Origin: Chryseobacterium oryctis
GTDB lineage: Bacteria; Bacteroidota; Bacteroidia; Flavobacteriales; Weeksellaceae
Assembly: GCF_025971925.1 (NCBI RefSeq)
Contig: NZ_JAPDHV010000004.1
Span: 338,111 to 402,110 of the forward strand
DNA: 64,000 nt
Direction: 5' to 3'
Of the stretch, positions 17,781 through 26,391 are shown piece by piece. Made by a program: the position numbers and the translations under genes. Every line of letters begins with the position of its first letter. Within the stretch, counting starts at the first letter, position 1. Under the pieces are notes generated by a model. It had not been told where the DNA came from, searched no databases, and saw nothing but the letters and a program-made list of their open reading frames with translations.

Positions 17781-19271
17781 ATGTCTGAAATTGAGAATCA
17801 ACAGCCTCGAAATATAAAGAATAATCCAAAGATTATGAAGGCCTGGGCAGTCTATGACTGGGCAAACTCTGTTTACTCTTTGGTAATTACCTCTACTATT
17901 TTTCCTATTTACTATTCTATTCTTACCACAGCGTACGAAAAGAAAGAATATGTTGCAGAAACCCACAAATGGATTGATGTTCCCGTAAGACACATGATTA
18001 ATATTTTTGGTAAAGAATACCAACCAGATGCGGTTTACGGGTATTCTTTAACGATTTCATTTTTAATTGTGGTTATTCTTTCTCCTTTTTTATCTTCTTT
18101 GGCAGATACAATTGGGAATAAGAAATCATTCCTGCAGTTTTTCTGTTATTTGGGAGCAACTTCATGTATGGGATTGGCAATGTTTACAGGAATGCAGAAT
18201 GTCTTTTTGGGACTTCTTTTTAGTATTACGGCGAGTGTTGGCTTTTGGGGGAGTTTGGTTTTCTATAACTCATTTTTGCCTGATATTGCTACACAAGACA
18301 AGCAGGATGCTCTTTCCGCAAAAGGCTATGTTTACGGATATTTAGGTTCTGTGGTTTTAGTGATTATCTGTTTATTATTGATTCAGGTTTTTGCTAAAAA
18401 TGCAACTCAGCAATTAATTTTTACCAGAATTAGTTTCTTGTTGACAGGAGCTTGGTGGTTTGGGTTTTCACAATATACTTTCAAACATCTTCCTCAATTT
18501 GGAGATGTTAAAGATAAACTTCCAAAAGATTTGGTACTTTTAAACTATAAAAATATCTTCAAAAAACATGAAGAGCAAGGAGGTTTCTTTGGTGTTTTGA
18601 TGGATAATTTGAGTTTCTACAAAGATATTGCTAAAGAAAGCTTTAGGGAATTATATAAAGTTGGAGGACAGTTATTCCAAAATAAAAATCTGAAATTCTT
18701 CCTTTCAAGTTTTTTCTTTTATAGTGTGGGGATGCAGACTATCTTTTTGATGGCAACCTTATTCGGAAAAAGTGAGATAAACCTGGCTCAGGAAAAACTG
18801 ATAGGAACTCTTTTAGTTATTCAGATTGAAGCCATTATCGGAGCGGTTATATTTTCAAGGTTATCTAAAAGAATTGGTAATAAAAATGTAATTTCAATAG
18901 CTATTGTCTTATGGATTTTAGCTTGTATTTGGGCGTTTTTCTTAAATAAAGAAAATCCTACGGTAGAATATCAGTTTTATGGTGTTGCTGCGGTTGTAGG
19001 GCTTGTAATGGGAGGTCTTCAGGCGATGTCAAGATCAACTTATTCAAAACTTCTTCCTGAAGATTCTATGGAAAATACTACATTTTTCAGTTTTTATGAT
19101 GTATTAGAGAAAATAGCAATTATTTTAGGGACATTTATCTTTGCTACATTGATTGATCATTTCAATAATATGAGAATTGCAGCACTTTCAATGACAATAT
19201 TTTTTGCAGCAGGATTAATCTTAATCCGATTTTTGAACGTCAAAATGCGTAAAGATAGAGATACTTTATAA
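17781..19271 (+). CDS. MFS transporter, UMF1/Atg22-like
   Basis: Inner-membrane protein of 496 residues from the ATG that follows the -7 element. The motif 'KAWAVYDWANSVYSLVITSTIFPIYY' near the N-terminus is the hallmark of the UMF1 (Atg22-like) branch, and 'VMGGLQAMSRSTYSKLLPEDSMENTTFFSFYDVLEKIAIILG' is its conserved second half. Members are thought to move amino acids or other small solutes; the substrate here is unknown. A large cytoplasmic loop ('FKHLPQF..NLSFYKDIAKESF') separates the halves. It is monocistronic. Confidence 0.88.
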   Translation: MSEIENQQPRNIKNNPKIMKAWAVYDWANSVYSLVITSTIFPIYYSILTTAYEKKEYVAETHKWIDVPVRHMINIFGKEYQPDAVYGYSLTISFLIVVILSPFLSSLADTIGNKKSFLQFFCYLGATSCMGLAMFTGMQNVFLGLLFSITASVGFWGSLVFYNSFLPDIATQDKQDALSAKGYVYGYLGSVVLVIICLLLIQVFAKNATQQLIFTRISFLLTGAWWFGFSQYTFKHLPQFGDVKDKLPKDLVLLNYKNIFKKHEEQGGFFGVLMDNLSFYKDIAKESFRELYKVGGQLFQNKNLKFFLSSFFFYSVGMQTIFLMATLFGKSEINLAQEKLIGTLLVIQIEAIIGAVIFSRLSKRIGNKNVISIAIVLWILACIWAFFLNKENPTVEYQFYGVAAVVGLVMGGLQAMSRSTYSKLLPEDSMENTTFFSFYDVLEKIAIILGTFIFATLIDHFNNMRIAALSMTIFFAAGLILIRFLNVKMRKDRDTL

Positions 19272-19274
19272 ACA

Positions 19275-19305
19275 AAAAGACGTTAAGAAATTAACGTCTT
19301 TTTTG
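19275..19305 (+). terminator. Rho-independent terminator
   Basis: AAAAGACGTTAA pairs with TTAACGTCTTTT around GAAA and is followed by T. Confidence 0.85.
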
Positions 19306-19422
19306 TTTAAATTAATTGACTTATACAAGTAATTACATTTAATTAAAAATTTTAAGATTACATTTCGTTAAAATTTGTAATAATTCGGCTCAGATTTTGC
19401 TTATATTCAGCGGAATAATTTT

Positions 19423-19430
19423 TAACTTTG
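19423..19430 (+). promoter_or_regulatory. -7 element for mevalonate kinase
   Basis: TAACTTTG lies 20 nt before the ATG at 19451. A TTTTG at 19395-19399 lies slightly far upstream (23 nt). The element sits inside the longer open frame, so the true start is the ATG. Confidence 0.6.
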
Positions 19431-19450
19431 CAAAAAGATTTATTGTCACA

Positions 19451-20377
19451 ATGACGAACCCTTTATTTTACGCTAAAATAATACTATTTGGAGAGTATGG
19501 AATGATAGAAGATTCTCAAGGTCTTGTCGTTCCGTATAGTTTTTATAAAGGAACTCTAAAATTTTCAGATTTAAGTTCAGAATTTGAAGAAAAATCGAAT
19601 CAACATTTACAGAAATATTCAGATTTTCTTGAAAATTTAAATCTTCCTGAGGACTTCAAATTAGACGTAAAAACTTTTAAAAAAGATATTTCAAACGGAC
19701 TTTTCTTTGATTCAAACATTCCTCAAGGATACGGAGTAGGAAGTTCAGGAGCTTTAGTGGCTGCTATTTTTGAAAAATATTCTTTGTCAAAGCATGATCC
19801 TGAGAATATTTCTAAAGATAATTTAAAGAATTTAAAGGCTGTTTTCGGACAAATGGAAAGCTATTTCCATGGAAAAAGCTCGGGAATGGATCCTTTAATT
19901 TGCTATATGAATTTGCCGATTCTTATTGAAAATAAAGAGAATTTAGACAAAGTTTCCATTCCGAAAGGAGAAGAAGGAAAAGGAGCTATTTTCTTGATAG
20001 ATTCAGGAATAACGGGTGAAACAGGACCTATGATTCAGATTTTCTTTGAAAAAATGAAGACAGAAGGTTTCCGTAAAACATTGAAGGAAGAGTTTATTCG
20101 TTACAACAATGCTTGTATTGATGCTTTTCTTAAAAAAGACATGAATCCGTTTTTTAGAAATCTTAAAAAGCTTTCTCATTGGGCATATGAACATTTCCGT
20201 CCGATGATTCCTGAAAGCATTTTTAATATCTGGAAAAAAGGATTAGATTCAAACGCTTATTATTTAAAACTCTGCGGAAGCGGTGGAGGAGGTTATATTT
20301 TAGGATTTACCAAAGACTACGAGAAAGCAGAAAAAATGCTTGAAGGCTTCCAAAAAGAAGTAATTTACAGATTCTAA
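19451..20377 (+). CDS. mvk: Mevalonate kinase (GHMP family)
   Basis: Phosphorylates mevalonate in the mevalonate route to isoprenoids, which flavobacteria use. From the ATG after the promoter it has 308 residues. The first motif 'YAKIILFGEYGM' and the ATP-binding 'PQGYGVGSSGALVAA' (Pro91 onward), 'GKSSGMDPLICY' and the C-terminal 'KLCGSGGGGYILGF' are the three GHMP motifs. It is followed after 10 nt by a UbiA-family prenyltransferase gene, forming a lipid/isoprenoid pair. Other GHMP kinases are possible but this context and the 'GEYGM' version favour mevalonate kinase. Confidence 0.85.
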   Translation: MTNPLFYAKIILFGEYGMIEDSQGLVVPYSFYKGTLKFSDLSSEFEEKSNQHLQKYSDFLENLNLPEDFKLDVKTFKKDISNGLFFDSNIPQGYGVGSSGALVAAIFEKYSLSKHDPENISKDNLKNLKAVFGQMESYFHGKSSGMDPLICYMNLPILIENKENLDKVSIPKGEEGKGAIFLIDSGITGETGPMIQIFFEKMKTEGFRKTLKEEFIRYNNACIDAFLKKDMNPFFRNLKKLSHWAYEHFRPMIPESIFNIWKKGLDSNAYYLKLCGSGGGGYILGFTKDYEKAEKMLEGFQKEVIYRF

Positions 20378-20387
20378 ATTTATTGGA

Positions 20388-21317
20388 ATGAATTCTGGAA
20401 AAGAAACTTTCCAAAAAAAAAACATAGCACCAAAATCTCTATTCTACAGATTCTCACAGTTGATGGGGTTTCTTTTGGGAGCTAGGTTTTTTGTTGCTAT
20501 TTTACTCACTTTTGCCCTTTATGTTTCCACTTTTTTTCTATTCAATCAGGAAGAAAGTTTAAGAAATTTTGTTTTCGATTTTAAAGTTCACGGCATTATT
20601 TTCTGTACTGTTCTTACCATTTTGGCAGGAGGAATTATCAACCAATTTTACGATTTCGAGAAAGATCATGTTGTAAAGCCTTTCAGAACAAGAATTCAAA
20701 GTTTTATTAAGCAAAAGTACTTTCTTTATGTTTATCTGGCTTTAAGCATCATTTCATTGGGAGTAGCTTGGTTTATTTCTCGTAACGTTTTTATTTTTTT
20801 TCTTGTTTATCAGTTTTTTATGTGGTTTTATAGCCATAAGTTGAGTAGAATATTAGTTTTGAACAATCTTACGTTTGTAAGCCTTACATTATATCCTTTT
20901 TTTGGAATGATGGTTTATTATGAAACTTTTTCGATAAAAGTTTTTTTAATGGCTATTTTTCTTTTTTTTATTCTTCTATGTGTTGATATAGTGAAAGATA
21001 TGTTGACGAAGCAAGTTGATAAAGTATTTGGATATACTACAATACCTAATTTCTTTAATACGAAGACAACAAAAATCATCATTATTTCTTTATTGGTTTT
21101 TACAATGCTTGTTTCTATGAAGCTGATTCTTAGAACTGGCATTTCAGGATTTATGTCATATTATTTTTCGGCAGGATTGTTCGTAATTATTCTATGTATT
21201 TATTTGCTTTTAGACTATTCCAGAAGAAGTAAATTTTTGAGTCTTAACATATTAAGATTTTGGATTTTTATAGGAATCATTGCCATGCTTTTAAGCGGAA
21301 TTGAAGGCAATTTGTAG
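20388..21317 (+). CDS. UbiA-family prenyltransferase
   Basis: Polytopic membrane enzyme of 309 residues with about eight hydrophobic segments. The first Asp-rich motif is 'NQFYDFEKDHV' and the second is around 'VDIVKDMLTKQVDKVFGYTTIP'. UbiA enzymes join a prenyl chain to an aromatic or glycerol-phosphate acceptor. In flavobacteria the copy next to mevalonate kinase is usually annotated as a geranylgeranylglycerol-phosphate transferase-like protein, but the acceptor cannot be read from sequence. It is distinct from menA at 41.5 kb. Confidence 0.82.
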   Translation: MNSGKETFQKKNIAPKSLFYRFSQLMGFLLGARFFVAILLTFALYVSTFFLFNQEESLRNFVFDFKVHGIIFCTVLTILAGGIINQFYDFEKDHVVKPFRTRIQSFIKQKYFLYVYLALSIISLGVAWFISRNVFIFFLVYQFFMWFYSHKLSRILVLNNLTFVSLTLYPFFGMMVYYETFSIKVFLMAIFLFFILLCVDIVKDMLTKQVDKVFGYTTIPNFFNTKTTKIIIISLLVFTMLVSMKLILRTGISGFMSYYFSAGLFVIILCIYLLLDYSRRSKFLSLNILRFWIFIGIIAMLLSGIEGNL

Positions 21318-21349
21318 AGAAATTTCTTTAAAAACTACAGGGTTATGCT

Positions 21350-21357
21350 TACCTTTG
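21350..21357 (+). promoter_or_regulatory. -7 element for proline dehydrogenase
   Basis: TACCTTTG, 26 nt before the ATG at 21384. Confidence 0.55.
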
Positions 21358-21383
21358 TACAACACTAAATTTATTTAAAAGTA

Positions 21384-22553
21384 ATGCCCATTTTTAACGA
21401 TACTAAAATTGCATTTGCAGACAAGTCTGATGCTCAGTTAAAGAAAGCGTATTGGATGTTTAAAATGATTGAACAACCATCACTCACCAAAATCGGAACT
21501 TCTGTTCTTAATTTCACCGTTCATAATGATTTTCCATTTGTTACCGGAATTGTAAAAAATACTTTATTTGAACAGTTTTGTGGAGGTGAAACACGTGAAG
21601 AAAGTATGAAAGTTGTGAAACAGCTTTTCAAGAGAGGAGTTGGAAGTATTTTCGATTATTCTATTGAAGGAAAGGAAGATGAAGCAACTTTTGATGCCGT
21701 TTGTAATGAGATTAAAGATATTGTGAGATTTTCGGTAGGTAATCCTGCAATTCCTTTTATTGTTTTTAAACCTACGGCTTTTGGAAGAATAGATATCTAC
21801 GAAGCAGTCGGAAAGAATGCAGAATTGACTTCTAGTCAGAAAGAAGAATGGGAAAGGGTAGTAAAAAGATTCGACGATGTTTGTAAACTATGTCATGAAA
21901 ATGACAAAAAAGTAATGGTAGATGCTGAAGAAACTTGGATGCAGGATGCTGCAGATCAGCTTTGTGAAGAAATGATGGAGAAGTACAACCAGGAAAAACC
22001 TATTGTTTGGAACACTATCCAAATGTACAGAACCGGAAGATTGGAATATATGGAAGCTCATCTGCAAAGAGCAAGGGAAAAAGGCTATTTTATAGGTTAT
22101 AAAATTGTTCGAGGAGCCTATATGGAAAAGGAAAGAGAAAGAGCTGCCGAAAAAGGTTATCCGGATCCTATTCAGCCAACTAAAGAGGCTTCTGATAAAA
22201 ACTACAATGCAGGAATTGACTTTGTGATGAATCACCTAGATAAAGTTTCAGCTTTCTTTGGAACCCATAATGAGATTTCTTCTGAGTTGGTGATGGATAA
22301 AATGAAAGCTAAAAACCTGGAAAATGGCAATCCTCATGTATATTTTGGGCAACTTTACGGGATGAGTGATAATATTACATTCTATTTGTCTGATAAAGGC
22401 TATAATGTGGCTAAATATCTTCCTTACGGACCTGTAAAAGATGTTGTGCCATATCTTACAAGAAGGGCTCAGGAAAATACTTCTGTTGCTGGTCAAACAG
22501 GAAGGGAACTTGGTCTTATTAAAAAAGAGCTGGAAAGAAGAAAAGAAAAGTAA
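21384..22553 (+). CDS. Proline dehydrogenase
   Basis: FAD enzyme that oxidises proline to pyrroline-5-carboxylate, passing electrons to the membrane quinone. The 389 residues show a PRODH TIM barrel: 'FKPTAFGRIDIYEAVG', 'KVMVDAEETWMQDAAD', 'NTIQMYRTGRLEYM', 'KIVRGAYMEKERERA' and the C-terminal 'YLPYGPVKDVVPYLTRRAQEN', which includes the Arg pair that holds the proline carboxylate. There is no P5C dehydrogenase domain, so the second step is encoded elsewhere. It has its own promoter and a strong terminator. Confidence 0.94.
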   Translation: MPIFNDTKIAFADKSDAQLKKAYWMFKMIEQPSLTKIGTSVLNFTVHNDFPFVTGIVKNTLFEQFCGGETREESMKVVKQLFKRGVGSIFDYSIEGKEDEATFDAVCNEIKDIVRFSVGNPAIPFIVFKPTAFGRIDIYEAVGKNAELTSSQKEEWERVVKRFDDVCKLCHENDKKVMVDAEETWMQDAADQLCEEMMEKYNQEKPIVWNTIQMYRTGRLEYMEAHLQRAREKGYFIGYKIVRGAYMEKERERAAEKGYPDPIQPTKEASDKNYNAGIDFVMNHLDKVSAFFGTHNEISSELVMDKMKAKNLENGNPHVYFGQLYGMSDNITFYLSDKGYNVAKYLPYGPVKDVVPYLTRRAQENTSVAGQTGRELGLIKKELERRKEK

Positions 22554-22562
22554 TTTTTTTCA

Positions 22563-22609
22563 AGATAAAGTAAAAGCCTCACTTATAAGTGGGGCTTTTA
22601 CTTTATCTA
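22563..22609 (+). terminator. Long stem terminator
   Basis: AGATAAAGTAAAAGCC pairs with GGCTTTTACTTTATCT, extended by CTCACTTA/TAAGTGGG. The stem is about 20 bp and unusually long, with A tract on one side and T on the other. Confidence 0.75.
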
Positions 22610-22697
22610 AACTCGTTTTTATGATTCATAATTTTAAGCATAATATTTTATGATAGTATAACTTTATATAAATTGTTTTTATTTAAAATTATTTTTC

Positions 22698-22705
22698 TAT
22701 TTTTG
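22698..22705 (+). promoter_or_regulatory. -7 element for the T9SS protein gene
   Basis: TATTTTTG, 24 nt before the ATG at 22730. It lies within the longer open frame and so supports the later start. Confidence 0.55.
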
Positions 22706-22729
22706 GTTAAAACTAATAAACTAATTTAC

Positions 22730-23743
22730 ATGAGAAAAATTTTACTCACGGCTATTGTCCTAATAGCTAATTGTGCTTTTGCACAAACCTATAGTAACGG
22801 TGGGTTAAGCACAGGCGCAACTTCTAACAATGGTGTTGCCGCACCTACAGGATATACTTGGTCTGAAAATCAGCATAATACAGGAAATACAACAGAATCT
22901 AATACAACAGCTGGGTATGCAATTACCAATGGATCAACTACAGCAAATTATTTTTTGGCAGATGATTTTATTGTTCCAGCAGGTCAAACTTGGAATATTA
23001 CAACAATAGACTTCTTTGCTTATCAAACAGGATATACAGGTACAACATCTCCTTTCAATGCGGTAAGAGTAAATATATTTAATTCAGATCCTTCTGTTTC
23101 AGGTGCTGTTAGTGTATTTGGAGATGATACCACTAATCGATTTAGTTCGAGTGTAGATTCTAAAATGTATAGAATTTTCAATAGCTTGGTACCAGTAAAT
23201 CAAGCACCAGTTACAACAAGAAAAATATGGAAAATCACAGCAAATACTCCTGTATCTCTTTCAGCTGGTACATATTGGTTAAAATTTCAATTACAAAATG
23301 TAGTGGTTGCTAATAGTGGTTTCGCACCCCCTGTAACAGTTCAAGGAACGAGAGGATTAGCTGGATGGAACGCCAAACAATATGACGCTCTAAGTAATGT
23401 TTGGTCAAATTTAATTGATCAAGGTAATCCTACAACAGCTCCAGATTATCCAATGGACGTACCTTTTGTTATTACCTTTACAAATACATTAGGAACTAAT
23501 GAAGTAATGCAATATGATAATAGATTGCAAGTTTATCCAAATCCAGTAAAAGATTATTTTAAAATTAATAGTCCAAAAAAAATTAGCATTAATTTTGTAG
23601 AGATTATGGATGCTTCGGGAAAACTCGTTCGAACTTTAAAGGGAGCTGAAGAATATAATATTTCTGATTTACCAAAAGGAAATTATATTTTAAAGATAAA
23701 TAGTAATGAAATTACTAAAATTACAAAACTAATAAAGCAATAG
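22730..23743 (+). CDS. Secreted protein with T9SS type A sorting domain
   Basis: A 337-residue secreted protein, start chosen at 'MRKILLTAIVLIANCAFAQ', a clean signal peptide cut after Gln19. The mature part is Asn/Thr/Ser rich and beta-like, with no catalytic motif I recognise. The C-terminal ~75 residues are a T9SS sorting domain beginning 'VYPNP' (Tyr269) and ending 'TKLIKQ'. It should be exported through T9SS to the cell surface or medium. Function unknown. Confidence 0.85.
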   Translation: MRKILLTAIVLIANCAFAQTYSNGGLSTGATSNNGVAAPTGYTWSENQHNTGNTTESNTTAGYAITNGSTTANYFLADDFIVPAGQTWNITTIDFFAYQTGYTGTTSPFNAVRVNIFNSDPSVSGAVSVFGDDTTNRFSSSVDSKMYRIFNSLVPVNQAPVTTRKIWKITANTPVSLSAGTYWLKFQLQNVVVANSGFAPPVTVQGTRGLAGWNAKQYDALSNVWSNLIDQGNPTTAPDYPMDVPFVITFTNTLGTNEVMQYDNRLQVYPNPVKDYFKINSPKKISINFVEIMDASGKLVRTLKGAEEYNISDLPKGNYILKINSNEITKITKLIKQ

Positions 23744-23773
23744 CTTTATTACATCTTCTCAAATACTTTATTT

Positions 23774-23802
23774 AGCCTGGTCATTTTTGATCAGGCTTTT
23801 TT
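23774..23802. terminator. Terminator between convergent genes
   Basis: AGCCTGGTCA pairs with TGATCAGGCT (one G-T) around TTTT, then six T on the plus strand. It serves the T9SS gene and lies at the end of the minus-strand XRE gene. Confidence 0.75.
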
Positions 23803-24340
23803 ATGGCTCAAAACTTTCAAATTTTCCATTTTCGTAAAACAAAACAATACGTTTTATTTTATTATGTTGATTTTCAACTACTTGATTGTTTTTTTGTTCA
23901 TTGCTTTTTTCTAATCGCTGAGAATCTGATATTTTTTCCTGAGCTGAATTCTGGTGCGGTATAAACGATTCTCCAGAACTTTGCTTTTTGATGGGTATTT
24001 GTACTTCCTCAACTCCAAAATCTTCATCATCATTCATCATTGTAAAAAGATCAGGGAGTGAGGTAGGTTTTAGTTTATCTTCCTCAGCTTGTTCAAGAGG
24101 TAATTCATTAGTTTCTGGTAAATCTGATTTTAGCATTTCACCTTCACCTGTTACCAACCAATCCCAAAGAATTTCGGGGAAGCGAGATTTTATTTTTATG
24201 ATAAACTCTAAAGACGGTTTATTCCTTCCTGAAGTAATATGAGAAATAGAGGAACGCTGAACATCTATTTCATCTGCAAATTCCGAAGGAGTAAGATTTG
24301 AGTATTCTATAACTTTTGAAATTCTATCATTTAAACTCAT
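23801..24340 (-). CDS. XRE-family helix-turn-helix regulator
   Basis: DNA-binding protein of 179 residues. I start it at the ATG ending at 24340 ('MSLNDRISKVIEYSN'), since the -7 element lies just upstream and the longer frame would overlap it. Residues 1-70 form a Cro/CI-type HTH ('LTPSEFADEIDVQRSSISHITSGRNKPSLEFIIKIKSRFPEI'); the rest is charged, Gln/Glu/Ser rich and probably disordered. It faces an 834-bp non-coding region with several copies of TTTACAAATGTAA-like sites, one overlapping its own promoter, so autoregulation is likely. Confidence 0.85.
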   Translation of the reverse strand: MSLNDRISKVIEYSNLTPSEFADEIDVQRSSISHITSGRNKPSLEFIIKIKSRFPEILWDWLVTGEGEMLKSDLPETNELPLEQAEEDKLKPTSLPDLFTMMNDDEDFGVEEVQIPIKKQSSGESFIPHQNSAQEKISDSQRLEKSNEQKNNQVVENQHNKIKRIVLFYENGKFESFEP

Positions 24341-24363
24341 AAATACCGTTTTTAATAGTTTTA

Positions 24364-24395
24364 CAAATGTAAAAATTAAATTTACAAATGCAAAA
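24364..24395 (-). promoter_or_regulatory. Promoter and operator of the XRE gene
   Basis: On the minus strand TTTTG (24395-24391), 19-nt spacer, TACATTTG (24371-24364). A palindrome TTTTACA-AA-TGTAAAA covers 24359-24374 and a near copy TTTACAAATGCAAAA covers 24381-24395, so both the -7 and the -33 elements sit inside operator-like repeats. Confidence 0.6.
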
Positions 24396-25144
24396 TACAA
24401 CCGTAAACAAAATTGAATTTATCAAGAATACATTTGTAAATGATTATAATGTACTATAATACAATATTTTATATTGTTTATAAAATTAAATTATGATTTT
24501 TATTAAACAAATTTTCCCCAAAATTCACTTTTTTATATTTCACTTAAAGTAAAAGATGAAGTAAAGCGATTAATAATAGATTATAATTTGCCTATTTCAT
24601 ATAAACACTTTGCTATAGGGATATAGAGGCATTTTATTAACTTAATTTTAACATAAAGGGTAGGTGAGAGGCTAAACAGCTGATTTAGTTATTAAATAGA
24701 TTATGCTATGTGCTTAATTATCCTCTTAAATGGCTTATATAGCATAATTTTTACCGAAATTAAATTAATGACTAAAAAACCTTTATTTGACAAATTTTAA
24801 TAACACTTACAGCTCTAAAATAAAGTTCAAAAACGGATAATTTTTAGAAACTTATTCTAAATTACCAACAATTTACATTTGTATAAAACACTTATTAACA
24901 ACAAATTTAATATTTTTCCACGTTTAGCAAAATTACACCCAAATATTGATAACTACTCATTTTCATACTTAAAGTAAGTTTAAAATAATCGTTTAAATAA
25001 TTTTTATAAATATTTGATTTTAAATTAATTATATTGTATTAATTAAATTATTAGCAATCCACAATTTTATCAACAGACATTCTGACATTTTACAATGTTT
25101 AATACTGTTACAAATGTTAATTTTATTTTTTGCATAAAAAAGTC

Positions 25145-25152
25145 TAAATTTG
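25145..25152 (+). promoter_or_regulatory. -7 element for M14 carboxypeptidase
   Basis: TAAATTTG, 22 nt before the ATG at 25175. Confidence 0.5.
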
Positions 25153-25174
25153 AATCTTGTAAATTATTACAGAC

Positions 25175-26284
25175 ATGAACTTTGAGCAGATTTATCAGCA
25201 AAATCAAGATTTCCCAAATCGTTATATTTCCCCCGAAAAATTATTTTCCTATCTACAGACGAATCTCAGCGATTATATTCAAGAGATAGGAAAGTCACAT
25301 TTGCAAAAACCTATTTATAAATTAACAATAGGAACAGGAAAAATTAATGTTCTGGCTTGGTCACAGATGCACGGGAATGAATCTAATGCAACTCATGCGA
25401 TGCTTGATTTGCTGATTTCTCTAGATAAAGCTCTGGAACTGAAGGAAGAATTATTCAGTAAAATAAAGTTGGATTTTATTTTTATGTTAAATCCCGATGG
25501 TTCTAAAAGATGGACAAGACTGAATGCAATAGATATCGACCTGAATAGGGATTTTCATAATGAAGCAAGTCCAGAAATAAAGTTCTTAAAAAATACGGTT
25601 GCTTCGAAAAACTATGATTATGCTCTTAATCTTCATGAGCAAAGAACGATTTTTACGACAGATGGAGTGCATCCTGCAACATTATCATTTTTGGCTCCTT
25701 CCGAAAATGTTGAACGTACGGTTACTGATAATAGAAAAAAATGTATGGCTGTAATTGGTAATGTTTATAATCATTTAAAGGAACTGATTCCAAATCAGAT
25801 TGGAAGATATTCTGACGAGTTTTATCCGACTTCTACAGGTGATAATTTTATAAAGGCCGGAATGCCGACAATTTTATTTGAAGGAGGTCATTTTGTAGAT
25901 GATTATACCAGAAAAGGGACAAGAAAATATTATACAGTTGCATTTTATTATGCACTAAAAGCAATTAGCGAACTAAATTCTAATATTAACGGTTGGGAAG
26001 CTTATTTTGAAATTCCCGAAAACAAAGAAACGCATTACGATATTATTTACAGAAATGTGAAATTGAATACTGACCATGAATGTATTTTGGACATAGCAGT
26101 TCAATACAGAGAAACTATTGAAGAAGGAAAAGATGAAATATCATTTATTCCTTATGTAATGGAGGCGGGAGATGTAAAGAAGCGAAAAGGTTGGAAGGAG
26201 ATTGACTGTACAGGAAAGAAATTTGTTTCTGCTACTAAATATCCTAGGTTGGATGATGTAGTAGATTTTAAAATAGAGGACTAA
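25175..26284 (+). CDS. M14-family zinc carboxypeptidase
   Basis: Protein of 369 residues without a signal peptide, so probably cytosolic. Zinc ligands His66 and Glu69 are in 'MHGNESNATHA' and the third, His154, is in 'LNLHEQRT'. 'NPDGSKRWTRLNAIDIDLNRDF' supplies the substrate-binding Asn-Arg pair. The catalytic Glu is likely Glu236 in 'ILFEGGHF'. The C-terminal ~90 residues are beside the peptidase core. It probably trims peptides or cell-wall fragments. Confidence 0.9.
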   Translation: MNFEQIYQQNQDFPNRYISPEKLFSYLQTNLSDYIQEIGKSHLQKPIYKLTIGTGKINVLAWSQMHGNESNATHAMLDLLISLDKALELKEELFSKIKLDFIFMLNPDGSKRWTRLNAIDIDLNRDFHNEASPEIKFLKNTVASKNYDYALNLHEQRTIFTTDGVHPATLSFLAPSENVERTVTDNRKKCMAVIGNVYNHLKELIPNQIGRYSDEFYPTSTGDNFIKAGMPTILFEGGHFVDDYTRKGTRKYYTVAFYYALKAISELNSNINGWEAYFEIPENKETHYDIIYRNVKLNTDHECILDIAVQYRETIEEGKDEISFIPYVMEAGDVKKRKGWKEIDCTGKKFVSATKYPRLDDVVDFKIED

Positions 26285-26318
26285 AAAAGCGGAACAATTT
26301 GTTCCGCTTTTGTTTTTT
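26285..26318. terminator. Terminator (near-perfect 13-bp stem)
   Basis: AAAAGCGGAACAA pairs with TTGTTCCGCTTTT around one or two bases of spacer, then T run. It could end both the M14 gene and the convergent DUF4920 gene 70 nt away. Confidence 0.8.
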
Positions 26319-26391
26319 TATAGGTATCATTCATTCAATGTAAGAAAGACTCTATAAAGAGAGATTCTTCAAATGACATAATAATTTTTGT

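Larger units (their letters stand above)
24341..25174. other. 834-bp non-coding region
   Basis: No plausible gene seen on either strand. It holds the XRE promoter, five TTACAAATGTAA-like sites (about 24359, 24381, 24429, 24882, 25108), a perfect 10-bp inverted repeat ATTATGCTAT/ATAGCATAAT (24700-24709 and 24739-24748), and the -7 element TAAATTTG at 25145-25152 for the next gene. Confidence 0.6.

Noticed and set aside
22673..22729. Earlier start for the T9SS protein
   Set aside because: The extra residues lie upstream of or across the -7 element and spoil the signal peptide.
24341..25174. Replication origin: DnaA-box-like TTATCAACA (near 25069), TTATTAACA and AT-rich tracts
   Set aside because: Only single, imperfect boxes, no cluster, no dnaA or gid genes, and gene orientation does not switch here. 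The AT-rich base composition makes such matches likely by chance.
26331..26375. Short AGACTCT..GAGATTCTTC sequence as a repeat copy
   Set aside because: It is only a weak echo of flavobacterial GAGATTCTTC-type repeats, with no clear pairing partner.
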